64,000 nucleotides of DNA, taken from assembly GCF_000347175.1 (NCBI RefSeq), contig NZ_ANIK01000003.1, positions 87,501 to 151,500 on the forward strand, read 5' to 3'. The stretch comes from Leptospira alstonii serovar Sichuan str. 79601. GTDB lineage: Bacteria > Spirochaetota > Leptospiria > Leptospirales > Leptospiraceae. A model generated the notes under the pieces. The model made no database searches. It had not been told where the DNA came from and saw only the letters and a program-made list of their open reading frames with translations. The translations under genes were made by a program, and so were the position numbers. Of this stretch, positions 22,117 to 46,554 are shown in pieces (position 1 is the first letter of the stretch; each line of letters opens with the position of its first letter).

Positions 22117-23073
22117 ATGATTCAGATCGGAAACGTCACGATTCCGGGGAGAATCTCACTTTCCCCGATGGCCGGCATTTCCGATTCTCCGACTCGTAGA
22201 ATTTGTAAAAAGTTCGGAGCCGCTTTTTCTTATACGGAATTTGTAAACACCGATGAACTCGTTCACAGGGCGCCCAAGGCTCTGAAAATGTTTCGATTTG
22301 ATCCGGAAGAACGTCCGATCACGTTTCAAATTTTTGGCAACCGTTTGGAGATCATCGCCGAGGCTGCTGAAATCATCCAAGAGTTAAAACCCGATATCAT
22401 CGATTTGAACATGGGATGTTCCACTCGTAAGGTATCGTTACGAGGCGCCGGCGCCGGACTTTTGCGTAGACCTGCGTTAGCCGGAAAAATCATAGAGGCG
22501 ATGAAAAAACGAGTCAACGTTCCGGTTACGGCAAAGATTCGTATCGGCTGGGATTCTGAAACTCGTAACTATCTTGAAGTTTCAAAAATTTTGGAAGAAT
22601 CCGGTGTGAACGCTCTTACGGTTCACGGTCGCACAAAGGAAATGGCTTATACGGGACTTGCGGATTGGGATGCGATTGGCGAGGTAAAAGCGAATAGAAA
22701 AATTCCAGTCTTCGGAAACGGAGATATTAAAAGTTTCCAAGAAGCAAATTTTAAGATTCGAGAATTCGGCTTAGACGGAGTTCTTATCGGAAGAAACGCG
22801 ATCGGAAATCCTTGGATATTTTCAGAAATCAAAAAGGAAGAATTATCTTGGAATGATGTTTCAACCGTGATCTTGGAACATCTTCGTTGGATGGTAGAAG
22901 ACTTTGGTGAGGAACTTGGTATCGTTCTATTCAGAAAACATTTCGTGAAATACCTGAACGGTCTGGAATTTGATCCGGCTTGGAAAACCGAGTTATTGGA
23001 ACTAAGGGACTGGAATCGATTCGAAGATCTTCTCCTGTCCGATAAACGACACAACGTTGTAGCGACACTCTAA
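22117..23073 (+). CDS. dus: tRNA-dihydrouridine synthase
   Basis: A 318-residue FMN enzyme of the DusB/NifR3 type that reduces uridine in the tRNA D-loop. Visible motifs are LSPMAGISDSPTRRICKKFGA, FQIFGN, DLNMGCSTRKV (the family usually has NxGCP; here Ser follows the catalytic Cys), VTAKIRIGWD, VHGRTKEMAYTG and VFGNGDIKS. It begins 4 bases after the gyrA stop, so it is the last gene of the origin block. Confidence 0.93.
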   Translation: MIQIGNVTIPGRISLSPMAGISDSPTRRICKKFGAAFSYTEFVNTDELVHRAPKALKMFRFDPEERPITFQIFGNRLEIIAEAAEIIQELKPDIIDLNMGCSTRKVSLRGAGAGLLRRPALAGKIIEAMKKRVNVPVTAKIRIGWDSETRNYLEVSKILEESGVNALTVHGRTKEMAYTGLADWDAIGEVKANRKIPVFGNGDIKSFQEANFKIREFGLDGVLIGRNAIGNPWIFSEIKKEELSWNDVSTVILEHLRWMVEDFGEELGIVLFRKHFVKYLNGLEFDPAWKTELLELRDWNRFEDLLLSDKRHNVVATL

Positions 23074-23141
23074 CCTCTTCCATTATTTCTTGACTAAATT
23101 CTCCGCGAACTTAAAAACTTCGAGAAACGGAGAAACATTGT

Positions 23142-23879
23142 ATGAAACACATAAAGTTATTCTTAATTCTTTTTTTTGCTTTGCTGATTACGATCGGATG
23201 TAAAAAGGAAGAAAAAAAGCAAGAAGCACAAATCCTCGGAACTCGATTTGCCAATTTCGACCAGTGGATTTATAAAGTCCCGGGTTCCGATAAAAAAGAA
23301 GATCAAGTCGGTCTTGTTTACGGAATGGAAGAAGTGACCGGTTTGGAAACCGTCGATACGGAAGTTGCTACAAAGAAAGGAACTTCGACCGTAACATTCA
23401 TTAAAGTTAAGACCGTAGAAAACAAAGAAGGTTATGCGCCTGTGAAAAATTTCTCTGAAAACGTTTATTTCGTGTTGAACGATTCGGATGACGCATTCGT
23501 AAAACCGACGATCACCGCAAACACCAAGGGTAAGTTAAAAAGAGGGATGTATTGTTTGGAACAGGAAGTCATCGGAGAATTTTCCAAAGTGACTTGTTAT
23601 GATTCCATTTTAACCGAAGAAAAACTGAATAACTACTACGACGTTTGGATCAAAACGGTATCGGCTTCCTTAAGCAAAGACGCGCTCCTTGGAGAAACCG
23701 TGAAGCTGTTGAAAAAATCCAGTCAGGAACTTTCCAGATATAACTCCGTTTCCGACGAGGAAAAGAATAAGATCCTTCAAGTTGCGACGGAAGCTTTGAA
23801 AAAGGCGGCGTCGAAACAGGATGAATTCAACGCGGATATAAACGCTCTAGCGGGAAAATTCGGAATCGTTCTTCAATAA
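23142..23879 (+). CDS. Hypothetical lipoprotein
   Basis: A 245-residue lipoprotein: the signal peptide LFLILFFALLITIGC ends in a spirochaetal lipobox and Cys, followed by a Lys/Glu linker. The middle (FIKVKTVENKEGYAPVKNF) resembles a bacterial SH3 strand pattern (V-K-x-x-x-x-x-G-Y-A/V-P), and the C-terminal 90 residues are helical. A good ribosome binding site (CGGAGAAAC) and a TTGACT element about 50 bases upstream suggest its own promoter. Envelope location is likely; function unknown. Confidence 0.8.
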   Translation: MKHIKLFLILFFALLITIGCKKEEKKQEAQILGTRFANFDQWIYKVPGSDKKEDQVGLVYGMEEVTGLETVDTEVATKKGTSTVTFIKVKTVENKEGYAPVKNFSENVYFVLNDSDDAFVKPTITANTKGKLKRGMYCLEQEVIGEFSKVTCYDSILTEEKLNNYYDVWIKTVSASLSKDALLGETVKLLKKSSQELSRYNSVSDEEKNKILQVATEALKKAASKQDEFNADINALAGKFGIVLQ

Positions 23880-23955
23880 AATTCTGATTTTAAGGCGCTC
23901 TCGGAAATTCTCTTTGAAGCCCGATTTTTTATAAACTTCTTTACTAAGAAATAAA

Positions 23956-23982
23956 AAGCCCCGCTTTTTTAAGGCGGGGCTT
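23956..23982 (-). terminator. Intrinsic terminator of lipL21
   Basis: On the minus strand AAGCCCCGC, loop CTTAAAAAA, GCGGGGCTT runs into TTTTTATTTC, a strong GC-rich stem with a U-tract, 31 bases past the stop codon. It may also end transcription of the convergent lipoprotein gene. Confidence 0.9.
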
Positions 23983-24013
23983 ATAAACAAGTTAAGCTTT
24001 ATAACTCAGTTTA

Positions 24014-24609
<596 letters not shown>

Positions 24610-24706
24610 TTAATACTTTGTCGAGTTTGTGCAACTCATTTTTTAATAGGTTGCTTTGAATCCAGGGTTTCCTCATAATAAAATTAAGAACTCGTTTGAA
24701 TCATAC

Positions 24707-26257
<1,551 letters not shown>

Positions 26258-27113
26258 TCTTCACAAAGGGATCGGCATTTGAATTCCGAAGAACACATTT
26301 TCATCAGCAACGCTTCGAATTCGATTAAGATATTCAATCGATTGAAATCGTTGTCTCAAAATACGTTGCCCTTATTCGTTACGGGAGGTCCGGGCAGCGG
26401 GAAAACTTTCGTTTCCAAGCTGATTGCCGGTTTATCCGGCTTAAATCCTCGCATTCTCATTTTAGATTCCGATAATATAGAAAACGAAAAAAATTTCGAA
26501 TCGATATTTTCCGAAGGAAAAAACACGTATTTTCTTTTTAAGGATTTTCCGAATTTCCCCAAGGAGATTCAGGTTTATCTTCTGAAAAAAATCCGCGAAA
26601 ACCGGAGCGATTCTCGTTTCGTTTTTATTTCCGGCAAAGAATGGAAACGGAAACTGGAAGCCGGTCAAATTTTAGAATCCCTTTATTTCGAAATTTCAAA
26701 CTTTAGATTGGATCTTCCCGATTTAAGGGAAAGAAAAGAAGACATTCCTCTTTTGATTAAACATTTTTTGGAAACTCTTTCCGAAAAGTATAAACGAAAA
26801 GAAATCCGATTGAGCGAAAAACTAGTTCAGCTTTTGCTTAATTACGATTTTCCGGGAAACGTCAGACAACTCAAAAATCTTCTGGAAAGTATGATTTCCT
26901 TGTTCGCCGTTCGTATCCTCGACGTAAAACATCTTCCGCCTCAGATGTTCGAAACTTCTTACGTCTATTCGGAGTTTATAGAAGTAAAAACGGGAATTCC
27001 TTTAAAGGATTACGAAAGGGAAATTATCAAAAAAAATCTGATACTCGTAAACGGAAACAGGGAAAAAGCGGCCAAGATACTCGGAATTTCGGAAAGAACG
27101 ATTTACAGAAAGA

Positions 27114-28202
<1,089 letters not shown>

Positions 28203-28242
28203 TCAACTTGAATTGGAAGTAACTTCGATCCTTAAAAAAACG

Positions 28243-28275
28243 GGAGAATTGTTTAAGGTAAAGAATCGATTCTCC
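28243..28275. promoter_or_regulatory. Inverted repeat between divergent genes
   Basis: GGAGAAT and ATTCTCC are exact 7-base arms 19 bases apart, in the 85-base gap between holA and the divergent small gene. It could be an operator or a leader hairpin for the small gene. Confidence 0.3.
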
Positions 28276-28284
28276 GAAGATTAA

Positions 28285-28493
<209 letters not shown>

Positions 28494-28503
<10 letters not shown>

Positions 28504-29057
28504 TTTCCTTTTAAATATTTTTTCCAAAGTTCGTGATATTGAAAAAACATTCGTATCGGAAATCCGAGAATGTTCGTATAAGATCCCTCGAAAGACAGAA
28601 CGGGTCCTTCCCGATCCTGAACCCCATAACTCCCCGCCTTATCCAAGGGAGAATATTTTTCGACGTAAGTTCGGATTTGTTCGCGATCCCAAGAACGAAA
28701 ATGAACTCGAGAAGAATCGAACGCGAACCGTTCAAGCCCTTGAACATAAATTCCCAATCCGGAATAGACCATGTGAGTTTTTCCGGACAATCTTCGGAGC
28801 ATTTCCGTCGCTTCCGAAAAGTTTTCGGGTTTTTGAAGAATCGAATTTTCATGAACGACGATCGTATCGCAGGAAATCAAAAATTCGTCCTTGGATCTTG
28901 TGCCTAACTTGGACAAAGAAATCCTTTTTAAATATTCCAGAGGACGTTCGTCTTTCAAAGAACTTTCGTCTATATCCTCCGCCTCGATTCTAAAATCAAG
29001 ATCCAGGGATTCCAAGACTTGTTTTCGGCGCGGAGATCTGGATCTGAGCACGATCAT
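28494..29057 (-). CDS. maf: Maf family nucleotide pyrophosphatase
   Basis: A 187-residue house-cleaning enzyme that hydrolyses non-canonical or modified nucleoside triphosphates such as dTTP/UTP analogues. Start [18 protein letters not shown] has the family substrate loop S-x-S-P-R-R; later motifs are [17 protein letters not shown] and the C-terminal [29 protein letters not shown]. In-frame ATG further upstream at 29246 would add a 63-residue extension that no Maf has, so the 29057 start is used. Confidence 0.93.
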
Positions 29058-29070
29058 AGATCCAAGGTTT

Positions 29071-29108
<38 letters not shown>

Positions 29109-29117
29109 TTGGTACGG

Positions 29118-29999
29118 ATGAAAGAGAATCAACAAACTCCGCAGAAAAAAATCGGATCTGCAATTTGTGTACTTTTTTTTCTTTGGAACGTTTCGCTCTT
29201 TTCGCAAAACGAATCTAAGGATTCTAAAGAAAAAGAAAAGGTTCAATCCGATCGAGAACTAATCGAAACGGGAAAACTGGAATCGATCCGAAAAAAGGCC
29301 TTTCTCGGATTGAAAGGAATTCGAATTTCTCTTTTGAATTTCGGGAAAAAACAGGACTTGGACAAACTCGCCGCGGATTACGGACAGGCCGAAACTCTTT
29401 ATCTGAAAGCCGAATACGGAAACGCCACGACCGCGTTTGAGAACATCTTTAAAACGATCCTTCCGTTGGAAGAAACCATTCGTAAGGATTACGAGAACAG
29501 AACGATTCAATTGGCACAGGAATTGGCCCCTATGATCGTGTCGATTCGTTTGGACGAAAAAAACAAAAATCGATCGATTCTGCCAGTATTAGAAAAATAT
29601 TATGTTCGTTCCGGAGAAACGTCTAAGGCGGCTACCAAAGAATTGGAAAAGGGAGAAAGAACCTCCGCTCTTTATTACCAAAGACAATCTCTTCTTTCGC
29701 TCTATCACATTAAAATTCTTCTGGGAAAAAACGAGGATTCCAAACTTTCCCTTTCGGATAAAATATCCAAAAATAAAATCCTCGATTCCGATTATCTAAA
29801 ACCGGAAGAATTGATTTATTGGGACGACGCGGAAGGTCGTTTGAATGCGGAGGAAGAAAGGAAAAAAGACAGAACAAAAACCTTAAAGTCGTACGAATTA
29901 AAACTGGGAATTTTTTCCGGAAAACCGCAAAAAGAAAGCGAAACCAAAAGTCAGAATTCCGCTCAAAATCCTCCTAAAACAAATACGACAAAACCGTAA
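29118..29999 (+). CDS. Hypothetical exported helical protein
   Basis: A 293-residue protein with a signal peptide ([18 protein letters not shown]), then almost entirely charged helix: [19 protein letters not shown] looks like a single TPR-like hairpin, and the tail is Lys/Glu/Ser-rich and likely disordered. An upstream TTG at 29109 is in frame, but ATG at 29118 is preferred. It precedes a lipoprotein gene by 19 bases. No family recognised. Confidence 0.7.
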   Translation: MKENQQTPQKKIGSAICVLFFLWNVSLFSQNESKDSKEKEKVQSDRELIETGKLESIRKKAFLGLKGIRISLLNFGKKQDLDKLAADYGQAETLYLKAEYGNATTAFENIFKTILPLEETIRKDYENRTIQLAQELAPMIVSIRLDEKNKNRSILPVLEKYYVRSGETSKAATKELEKGERTSALYYQRQSLLSLYHIKILLGKNEDSKLSLSDKISKNKILDSDYLKPEELIYWDDAEGRLNAEEERKKDRTKTLKSYELKLGIFSGKPQKESETKSQNSAQNPPKTNTTKP

Positions 30000-30018
30000 T
30001 ATTCAAAATAGTAAACGT

Positions 30019-30525
<507 letters not shown>

Positions 30526-30529
30526 TCCG

Positions 30530-31273
30530 TTGAACGATTTATTTGACGTAAAAGGCAAAACGGTTTTAGTGACCGGGTCCACTCGCGGGATCGGGAGACA
30601 TTTCGCGGAAGGTTTTAAAAAAGCAGGGGCCGTCGTTTATGGAACGGGTTCTTCGGAAGAATCGATCAAAAAGTTCGACGGCTCCGGGATCAAAGGTTTT
30701 GCCGCGGACATTCGGCAACCGGACGTAATGACTCCCATCATCGAATCCATCGTCAAAGAACATGGAAAGTTAGACGTACTCGTTAACAACGCCGGAATCG
30801 CTTCGAACAAACCCGCCGCTTTTTTAAAGGAAGATGAAATCGAATCCATCATTCAAACCAATTTTACGGGAGTGTTCAGAGCTTGTGCGGCTTATTATAG
30901 GATTCATAAAAAGAAAGGCGGAAATATTATAAATATTGCATCTATTCTCGGAATGAGAGGAACAAAGTTGGCTTCCGTTTATTCCGGCACCAAAGGCGCG
31001 GTGATCAATATGACCCGCGCTCTTGCCGTGGAATGGATCGGTTCGGGTTATCGTGTGAACGCGATTTGTCCGGGTTTTATCGATACGGATATGACGGATA
31101 TGATCAAAGAAAAACCGGAAGTTTTGGAACAGATGACCAATGCGATTCCGATGGGAAGGCTCGGAAAACCGGATGATTTGGTAGGAGCTGCGATTTTTTT
31201 TGCGAGCGACGCGTCCGCTTACGTTACCGGGCAAACGATCGTAATCGACGGGGGAATTACCGCAGGGCTTTAA
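30530..31273 (+). CDS. Short-chain dehydrogenase/reductase, FabG-like
   Basis: A 247-residue classical SDR that reduces or oxidises a carbonyl with NAD(P)H. It shows TGSTRGIGRHF for the cofactor, LVNNAGIAS, the catalytic Ser in INIASILG, YSGTKGAV for Tyr-x-x-x-Lys, CPGFIDTDM, and the end VTGQTIVIDGGITAGL. Substrate cannot be decided; FabG itself is usually in a fatty-acid operon, which is not the case here. Start is TTG, 8 bases after CAGGAG. Confidence 0.88.
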   Translation: MNDLFDVKGKTVLVTGSTRGIGRHFAEGFKKAGAVVYGTGSSEESIKKFDGSGIKGFAADIRQPDVMTPIIESIVKEHGKLDVLVNNAGIASNKPAAFLKEDEIESIIQTNFTGVFRACAAYYRIHKKKGGNIINIASILGMRGTKLASVYSGTKGAVINMTRALAVEWIGSGYRVNAICPGFIDTDMTDMIKEKPEVLEQMTNAIPMGRLGKPDDLVGAAIFFASDASAYVTGQTIVIDGGITAGL

Positions 31274-31290
31274 AAGCAGTCTAACTTTTG

Positions 31291-31899
31291 ATGATTCTTT
31301 CCCTTCATCCGATCAATCCTGAAAAAAGAAAACTCCAACAAATTTCGGACAAATTGTTGGAGGGAAAGGTTTATATTTTTCCTACCGATACGGTTTACGC
31401 TTTGGTAGCGGATTCTCAATCCAAAACAGGCGTTGAAAAATTATACGAACTCAAAAATATTCCTAAGAACCGACCTCTTTCCTTGATCTGTCCCAATATT
31501 TCGGTCGCTTCCAACTATATTGAATATCTTTCAAACGACGCGTTCCGTTTAATGAAAAAAATCACACCGGGTCCGTTTACGTTTATCGCGCGCGCCAATA
31601 AACACCTTCCCAGAGTTTCTTTTTCCAATCAGAAAGAAAAACAAATCGGGATTCGAATTCCGGATGCGATTTATTTACAAGAATTATTGAAGATTCACCC
31701 GAATCCGCTAACGTCCACTTCCGTTTTTAACCATGACGAATTTATCATCGAAGTCGATTCTCTCGAAGAAATATACGGGTCTCGTGTCGAGGGGATCATC
31801 GACGGTGGGATCGTGGAAGTGAAGCTTTCCACCATTCTGGACATGACGGACGACGAAATTACGATCGTAAGAGAAGGTAAGGGTTTCGAACTTTTATAA
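31291..31899 (+). CDS. YrdC-domain protein, YciO-like
   Basis: A 202-residue Sua5/YciO/YrdC protein. It has GKVYIFPTDTVYALVADSQ, the KNRPLSLIC segment, MKKITPGPFTFIARA, IGIRIPD and the end STILDMTDDEITIVREG. The opening LHPINPEKRKLQQISDKL is of the YciO type rather than TsaC. True TsaC makes threonylcarbamoyl-AMP for tRNA t6A, the pathway of tsaB and tsaE at 46 kb; whether this protein does so is open. ATG at 31291 is preferred to the overlapping TTG at 31288. Confidence 0.85.
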   Translation: MILSLHPINPEKRKLQQISDKLLEGKVYIFPTDTVYALVADSQSKTGVEKLYELKNIPKNRPLSLICPNISVASNYIEYLSNDAFRLMKKITPGPFTFIARANKHLPRVSFSNQKEKQIGIRIPDAIYLQELLKIHPNPLTSTSVFNHDEFIIEVDSLEEIYGSRVEGIIDGGIVEVKLSTILDMTDDEITIVREGKGFELL

Positions 31900-32030
31900 T
31901 CGATACCAAATTAAAACTTCTTTGGAAATAAATTTCTAAAACTCGAATTCAAGAAGGAATAAAATCGAATACGTCGTCTCTTCCTCTAAGGCGTCCGTCT
32001 TAGAATGTGAAATACGATTCGGAGTACATT

Positions 32031-34088
<2,058 letters not shown>

Positions 34089-34162
34089 TCATCTCCCGTT
34101 TCGATGTTTTACGATTCTTTTATCGAGTCAAGTTTTCCTCTGCTCCGACAATTTTGGGCGAA

Positions 34163-34278
34163 CCCCTCGCCTTTTTTTCTTACGGAAAAAAAGCGAGGGG
34201 CCGCGCTTTCGGCTCCAATCAACAAATTGATAGATCGATCTAAAAGCGAAATTTTTTTGTCGTTTCAATTTGTTGATT
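34163..34278. repeat. Two tandem hairpins upstream of fliG
   Basis: CCCCTCGC-C-TTTTTTTC, loop TTACG, GAAAAAAAGCGAGGGG is a near-perfect stem of about 16 bp (34163-34200). It is followed by AATCAACAAATTGA (34217-34230) and its exact complement TCAATTTGTTGATT (34265-34278), a 14-bp stem with a 34-base loop. There is no gene in the 344-base gap around them. Confidence 0.65.
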
Positions 34279-34285
34279 CCGCTTC

Positions 34286-34325
34286 AATCGCTTTCGCATT
34301 GGCGATATAGAACTCGCGTTATTTT
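34286..34325. repeat. AATCGCTTTCGCATT repeat, copy 1
   Basis: AATCGCTTTCGCATTG through AACTCGCGTTA matches 42805-42840 at 31 of 36 positions, with the shared end also at 5379-5391. A dispersed, non-coding repeat. Confidence 0.5.
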
Positions 34326-34422
34326 AGAAACTCTTACTTGTGGTGAAGAATTTTCTTCCCAGGATTGAAAAATCTTTTCGTTGAAACGCTCAAATTTAAC
34401 CGATAGAATTCTTACGGGAAGT

Positions 34423-35443
<1,021 letters not shown>

Positions 35444-35492
35444 TTTAATTTTTCCGTTTCCGGAAAAATTTTTCACTTCGAATCCCTTTTGA

Positions 35493-37766
<2,274 letters not shown>

Positions 37767-37805
37767 GGTTATTCCGAAAAACTGAATATAAAACGAATCG
37801 GATGA

Positions 37806-37880
37806 GAGTTTGTCCTAAATCCCGCCGAGCGCCAATAGAAGCGAGACGCCTTAGTTTCATAAAAATGCAGGAACTCCTAC
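37806..37880 (+). repeat. 75-base dispersed repeat, copy 2
   Basis: Starts GAGTTTGTCCTAAATCC and ends GCAGGAACTCCTAC. It aligns without gaps to the reverse complement of 4791-4865. A short reading frame across it is a by-product of the repeat and not listed as a gene. Confidence 0.7.
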
Positions 37881-37893
37881 CAAAAGTGATTTA

Positions 37894-38451
37894 ATGTTTT
37901 ATAATATGCGAATAAAAGAAATTCCGATCCAACCCTTCGTTCGTTTTGAAACGTTTTCGCTTAAGATCATTTTCTTATCGATTTTTCTTTTTTTGGCGCT
38001 TCCCGTCTTTTCCACAGATCTTCCCGATTTTCAACTCAAGGATCAAAGAGGTCAAGTTCTGAATTCAAAAGCGTTGAAAGGAAAAACCGTATTTCTTTTG
38101 GGTTGTTCTTATACGGATATCGTGCTTTGCAGAAAACACGGTAGAAAAATTTATTGGAGAATGCAGAACCTGATCGATGAGTCCAAGGATTTCGTCGAAT
38201 TTGTCGCGTTTATCGATCTTAGAAACGCGCCGAGTGCGGTGTCGGTTTATATCGATGAAAACAAATCCAAAAATTACGAATCGATTTTTTTGGATTCAAA
38301 AGGGGTTATATCTTCGGGTATCCGACCCGATTTTTCCTGGTTAAGGATTTTTTCCCGCGACAAAAAACAAATTTTCGAATCCTATTACAAAGAAGTGGAT
38401 GATAGAACCGTTGATTCTCTTTATGAAATCGTACGAAAACAAAGAAAATAA
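37894..38451 (+). CDS. Exported thioredoxin-fold protein
   Basis: A 185-residue protein with a signal peptide (IIFLSIFLFLALPVFS) and a redoxin-like body: LPDFQLKDQRGQVLNSKALKGKTVFLLGCS is the first strand-helix unit of AhpC/TlpA proteins. The usual C-x-x-C is not there; instead CSYTDIVLC has the two Cys eight apart. Alternative start is ATG at 37909. It overlaps the next lipoprotein gene by 29 bases, so they are co-expressed. Possibly a periplasmic redox or structural protein. Confidence 0.65.
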   Translation: MFYNMRIKEIPIQPFVRFETFSLKIIFLSIFLFLALPVFSTDLPDFQLKDQRGQVLNSKALKGKTVFLLGCSYTDIVLCRKHGRKIYWRMQNLIDESKDFVEFVAFIDLRNAPSAVSVYIDENKSKNYESIFLDSKGVISSGIRPDFSWLRIFSRDKKQIFESYYKEVDDRTVDSLYEIVRKQRK

Positions 38452-39637
38452 AACTCCGATTTTTATCTGTGTTTCGATTTGTTTTTGCCTTTTCGGTTGT
38501 GTCCAAAAGAAACCGCAACAAGCCGCATATTGGAAAGAATATATTTCCTATCAAAAAAGTATTCTAAACGAATATCCGACCGGAGGAATCAGAAACGCTT
38601 TATTCGGAAATTTAACCTCGGCGGACGAATCTCTTCTGAAAGAAAAAGACGGCAAACTTTCAATCGACTTTTATCTTCAAAAAACGGCCGGGGGATATCG
38701 AAATATTTTCACGACTGAAAAAATTCCTGAGAACGTTCCCTATCGAATTCATGCAGAGTATTTTCCGACTTCTTTCCGGGATCAAAAAACTTTTCGAATG
38801 AAACGCGAAACAGTTTCGATTCTTCCGGCTTACAGTTATCTTGATTTTTTTCATCATGTGGATCGGCTCCAAAGTTTTCTTCGTTTAAGCTCGAATGATT
38901 CCGCCAAACTCGCTTCGATTTCGATTGCACATCGGTATCTTTGTTCCGTTTCCCGTTGCGATTTGGGAAGAACGGAAAATTCTTCTTGGCTTCTTTATGA
39001 ACTGAACGACTCGACGGAATCGGAGTATCCGCAATTTTATAAACGATTCAATAAACTCTTAAATCAAGTTTCCTACAAAATTACGATCTTTAAATCGGGA
39101 GAATTCTTAGACGGAATCGAACTCTATAACGAGGGAACCAAAACGTTTTTAAAAATTCCGGATACCCCCGCGGGTTATTGGAGTAAGCCGGAAACTCTTC
39201 ACGTTCGTGTTTCATTATCCGTTCAAGTTTACGGGCTTAAAATCGATATTAGAAGTTTAGGATATAAGTTTCGTTTTTATTCTTCCAAAAATTACGAAAA
39301 GATCACGGGAGAATTTTCTAAACTTCCGGAAAAGAAAATCAGCGGTCGTTTTCTTCGGATCTTCCCGCCCGGAATGGTGAATTGGTTTATTCCCGGAAAC
39401 ATGGATGAATACTTCGATCGATATTTTCTTCTTCTTGTGCAAGGAAGCGAAGGAGATGGAGGGAATAAGTTCGAATCGGAATTTTTTCGAAATGGAAACA
39501 ACATGAAAGTGATTCTCAAATCTCAGGCTGAAATTTTTCGAGATCCTTTCACTCCATTCCGTTCTTCGAATGAAAAAAACGACGAACCTTCTTTCTGGGA
39601 CGAACTGCAAAAAAATTTAATCGATGATCTATCTTAA
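38423..39637 (+). CDS. Hypothetical lipoprotein
   Basis: A 404-residue lipoprotein; ATG at 38423 puts FICVSICFCLFGC at the N-terminus with a lipobox Cys. The remainder has many aromatic residues and strands and a Cys pair (YLCSVSRCDLG). No repeats or family recognised. Co-transcribed with the preceding thioredoxin-fold gene through a 29-base overlap; both are envelope proteins. Confidence 0.7.
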   Translation: MKSYENKENKTPIFICVSICFCLFGCVQKKPQQAAYWKEYISYQKSILNEYPTGGIRNALFGNLTSADESLLKEKDGKLSIDFYLQKTAGGYRNIFTTEKIPENVPYRIHAEYFPTSFRDQKTFRMKRETVSILPAYSYLDFFHHVDRLQSFLRLSSNDSAKLASISIAHRYLCSVSRCDLGRTENSSWLLYELNDSTESEYPQFYKRFNKLLNQVSYKITIFKSGEFLDGIELYNEGTKTFLKIPDTPAGYWSKPETLHVRVSLSVQVYGLKIDIRSLGYKFRFYSSKNYEKITGEFSKLPEKKISGRFLRIFPPGMVNWFIPGNMDEYFDRYFLLLVQGSEGDGGNKFESEFFRNGNNMKVILKSQAEIFRDPFTPFRSSNEKNDEPSFWDELQKNLIDDLS

Positions 39638-39673
39638 AATTCGCTTGGGTTTGTTTCCGAAGAGTGTAATTTA

Positions 39674-39717
<44 letters not shown>

Positions 39718-39754
39718 TCTAAATCCCAGGATTTATTTTTAGTTCTAGTACTCC

Positions 39755-40511
<757 letters not shown>

Positions 40512-40514
40512 TCG

Positions 40515-40874
<360 letters not shown>

Positions 40875-40909
40875 TAAAAAAAGAATATTAGGGATATGGA
40901 ATTTATATC

Positions 40910-41758
<849 letters not shown>

Positions 41759-41777
41759 GGGTTTCTCTTCAAAAAGA

Positions 41778-42689
<912 letters not shown>

Positions 42690-42776
42690 AAATTCGTACC
42701 TTTCATTTTGTTAAACGACTTGGCAAATCGGTCGCGAATTTCATAGTAAAAGTGGCTCCCGACCGCTTGAAACTCA

Positions 42777-42840
42777 ATGTTGCTCTCTATGGATCGCAAC
42801 ATATAATCGCTTTCGCATTTGTTATATCGAACTCACGTTA
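42777..42840. repeat. Hairpin plus AATCGCTTTCGCATT repeat, copy 2
   Basis: ATGTTGC and GCAACAT form a 7-bp stem (42777-42802), followed directly by the 36-base repeat shared with 34286-34321. It occupies the gap between the hypothetical gene and the GH42 gene. Confidence 0.55.
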
Positions 42841-42953
42841 ACGTAATACACGGTTTATAACAAATGCGGACGTTCAATTTTCCAGTTTAAGATTTTTATA
42901 ATATAATAAAAGAAATTTTCAACGCGTTTTCTTTGAGAAATCACAGAAACGCC

Positions 42954-44930
<1,977 letters not shown>

Positions 44931-45119
44931 TCCACTCTCCCTTTCGTTTCGAAAGAGATATCATCGAAGGGCGAATCTGAAAAGAAAGAAAACCGTCTCT
45001 GTGGGTTGTCTAAAAGAAAAAATACTGTCTTTTCTCGAAAAGTCTGAGACGATACGTATGACGTAAACTGCAATACATACGCAACCTCGAAACTCTCATT
45101 TCTCGCCCAAAAGGATTCC

Positions 45120-45977
45120 ATGCAGAACCAGGATTCATTGATATACGGAATTTTACCGGATGTTCATTTCCGATATTCCGTCGCTGAAATTTCATACTCC
45201 GTTACCGCGGCTTCAAACTTGCATAACTTGGACGACCCGAATACGGAACTCCTCGCAAGAACGATGATCGGCGCTTTTTTTTTAGCGGATCAAATCAAGG
45301 AAGATACCAAGGTCAGTTTGCAGATTCAGTTTAACGAAGATTCTTTCATACATTCGGTGCTTGCTTACAGCGATCGACAAGGAAGAATGAAGGCCGTTCT
45401 CAGGGAAAGACCCGAAGAAGACGTGGAACCCGGTAAAACGATGGAAGATTATGCCGGAGTACTGAAAGTCTTTCGCTGGAAGGACGGGGCTTGTATCTAT
45501 CAATCCGTGGTTCCCTATTTGAATAAAAGTTTCGAGGAAAATTTTCAGAATTATCTGAACAGCTCCGAACAGATCACATGTTTCGTGACTCTCTATATTC
45601 AAAAGAACGGTTTCCACTGGGATGTGCGCGGAATTCTCTTACAATCCCTGCCGGAAGCAAAGGAAGAGCACATTCAAAAAGCGGCAAGTCTTTCCGAACA
45701 AATCAACACAAAGGTAAATGAGTTCTTAGGGAAGAACGTTTATAATTGTTTGAATAAAATCGGAGAGGAGACTCGTTCCGCGGTTCAAATTTTGGAAGAA
45801 GGCCAACCGGAATTTCGCTGCGACTGCTCGGAAAATAAAATCAGAGAACTGATTCAAACGTTGGGAAAAGAAGAAGCAATGCAGATCGTGGACGAAGTCG
45901 GAATGATCGAAGTGACTTGCGAATTCTGCACTTCGATTTACCGTTTTGAAAAAGAAAAGGTAAGCGAATTATTTTGA
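45120..45977 (+). CDS. hslO: Redox-regulated chaperonin Hsp33
   Basis: A 285-residue chaperone switched on by oxidation and unfolding. The C-terminal zinc centre has the two pairs CDC and CEFC (FRCDCSENKI and VTCEFCTSIY), spaced as in Hsp33. The N-terminal core has LLARTMIGAFFLADQIKED. It heads a run of four close genes (hslO, tsaE, tsaB, rnr); the next starts 7 bases later. Confidence 0.93.
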   Translation: MQNQDSLIYGILPDVHFRYSVAEISYSVTAASNLHNLDDPNTELLARTMIGAFFLADQIKEDTKVSLQIQFNEDSFIHSVLAYSDRQGRMKAVLRERPEEDVEPGKTMEDYAGVLKVFRWKDGACIYQSVVPYLNKSFEENFQNYLNSSEQITCFVTLYIQKNGFHWDVRGILLQSLPEAKEEHIQKAASLSEQINTKVNEFLGKNVYNCLNKIGEETRSAVQILEEGQPEFRCDCSENKIRELIQTLGKEEAMQIVDEVGMIEVTCEFCTSIYRFEKEKVSELF

Positions 45978-45984
45978 GGAAGAA

Positions 45985-46550
<566 letters not shown>

Positions 46551-46554
<4 letters not shown>

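Noticed and set aside
31291..31899. Naming the YrdC protein TsaC
   Set aside because: The N-terminal pattern follows YciO, and a second YrdC protein elsewhere in the genome cannot be excluded.
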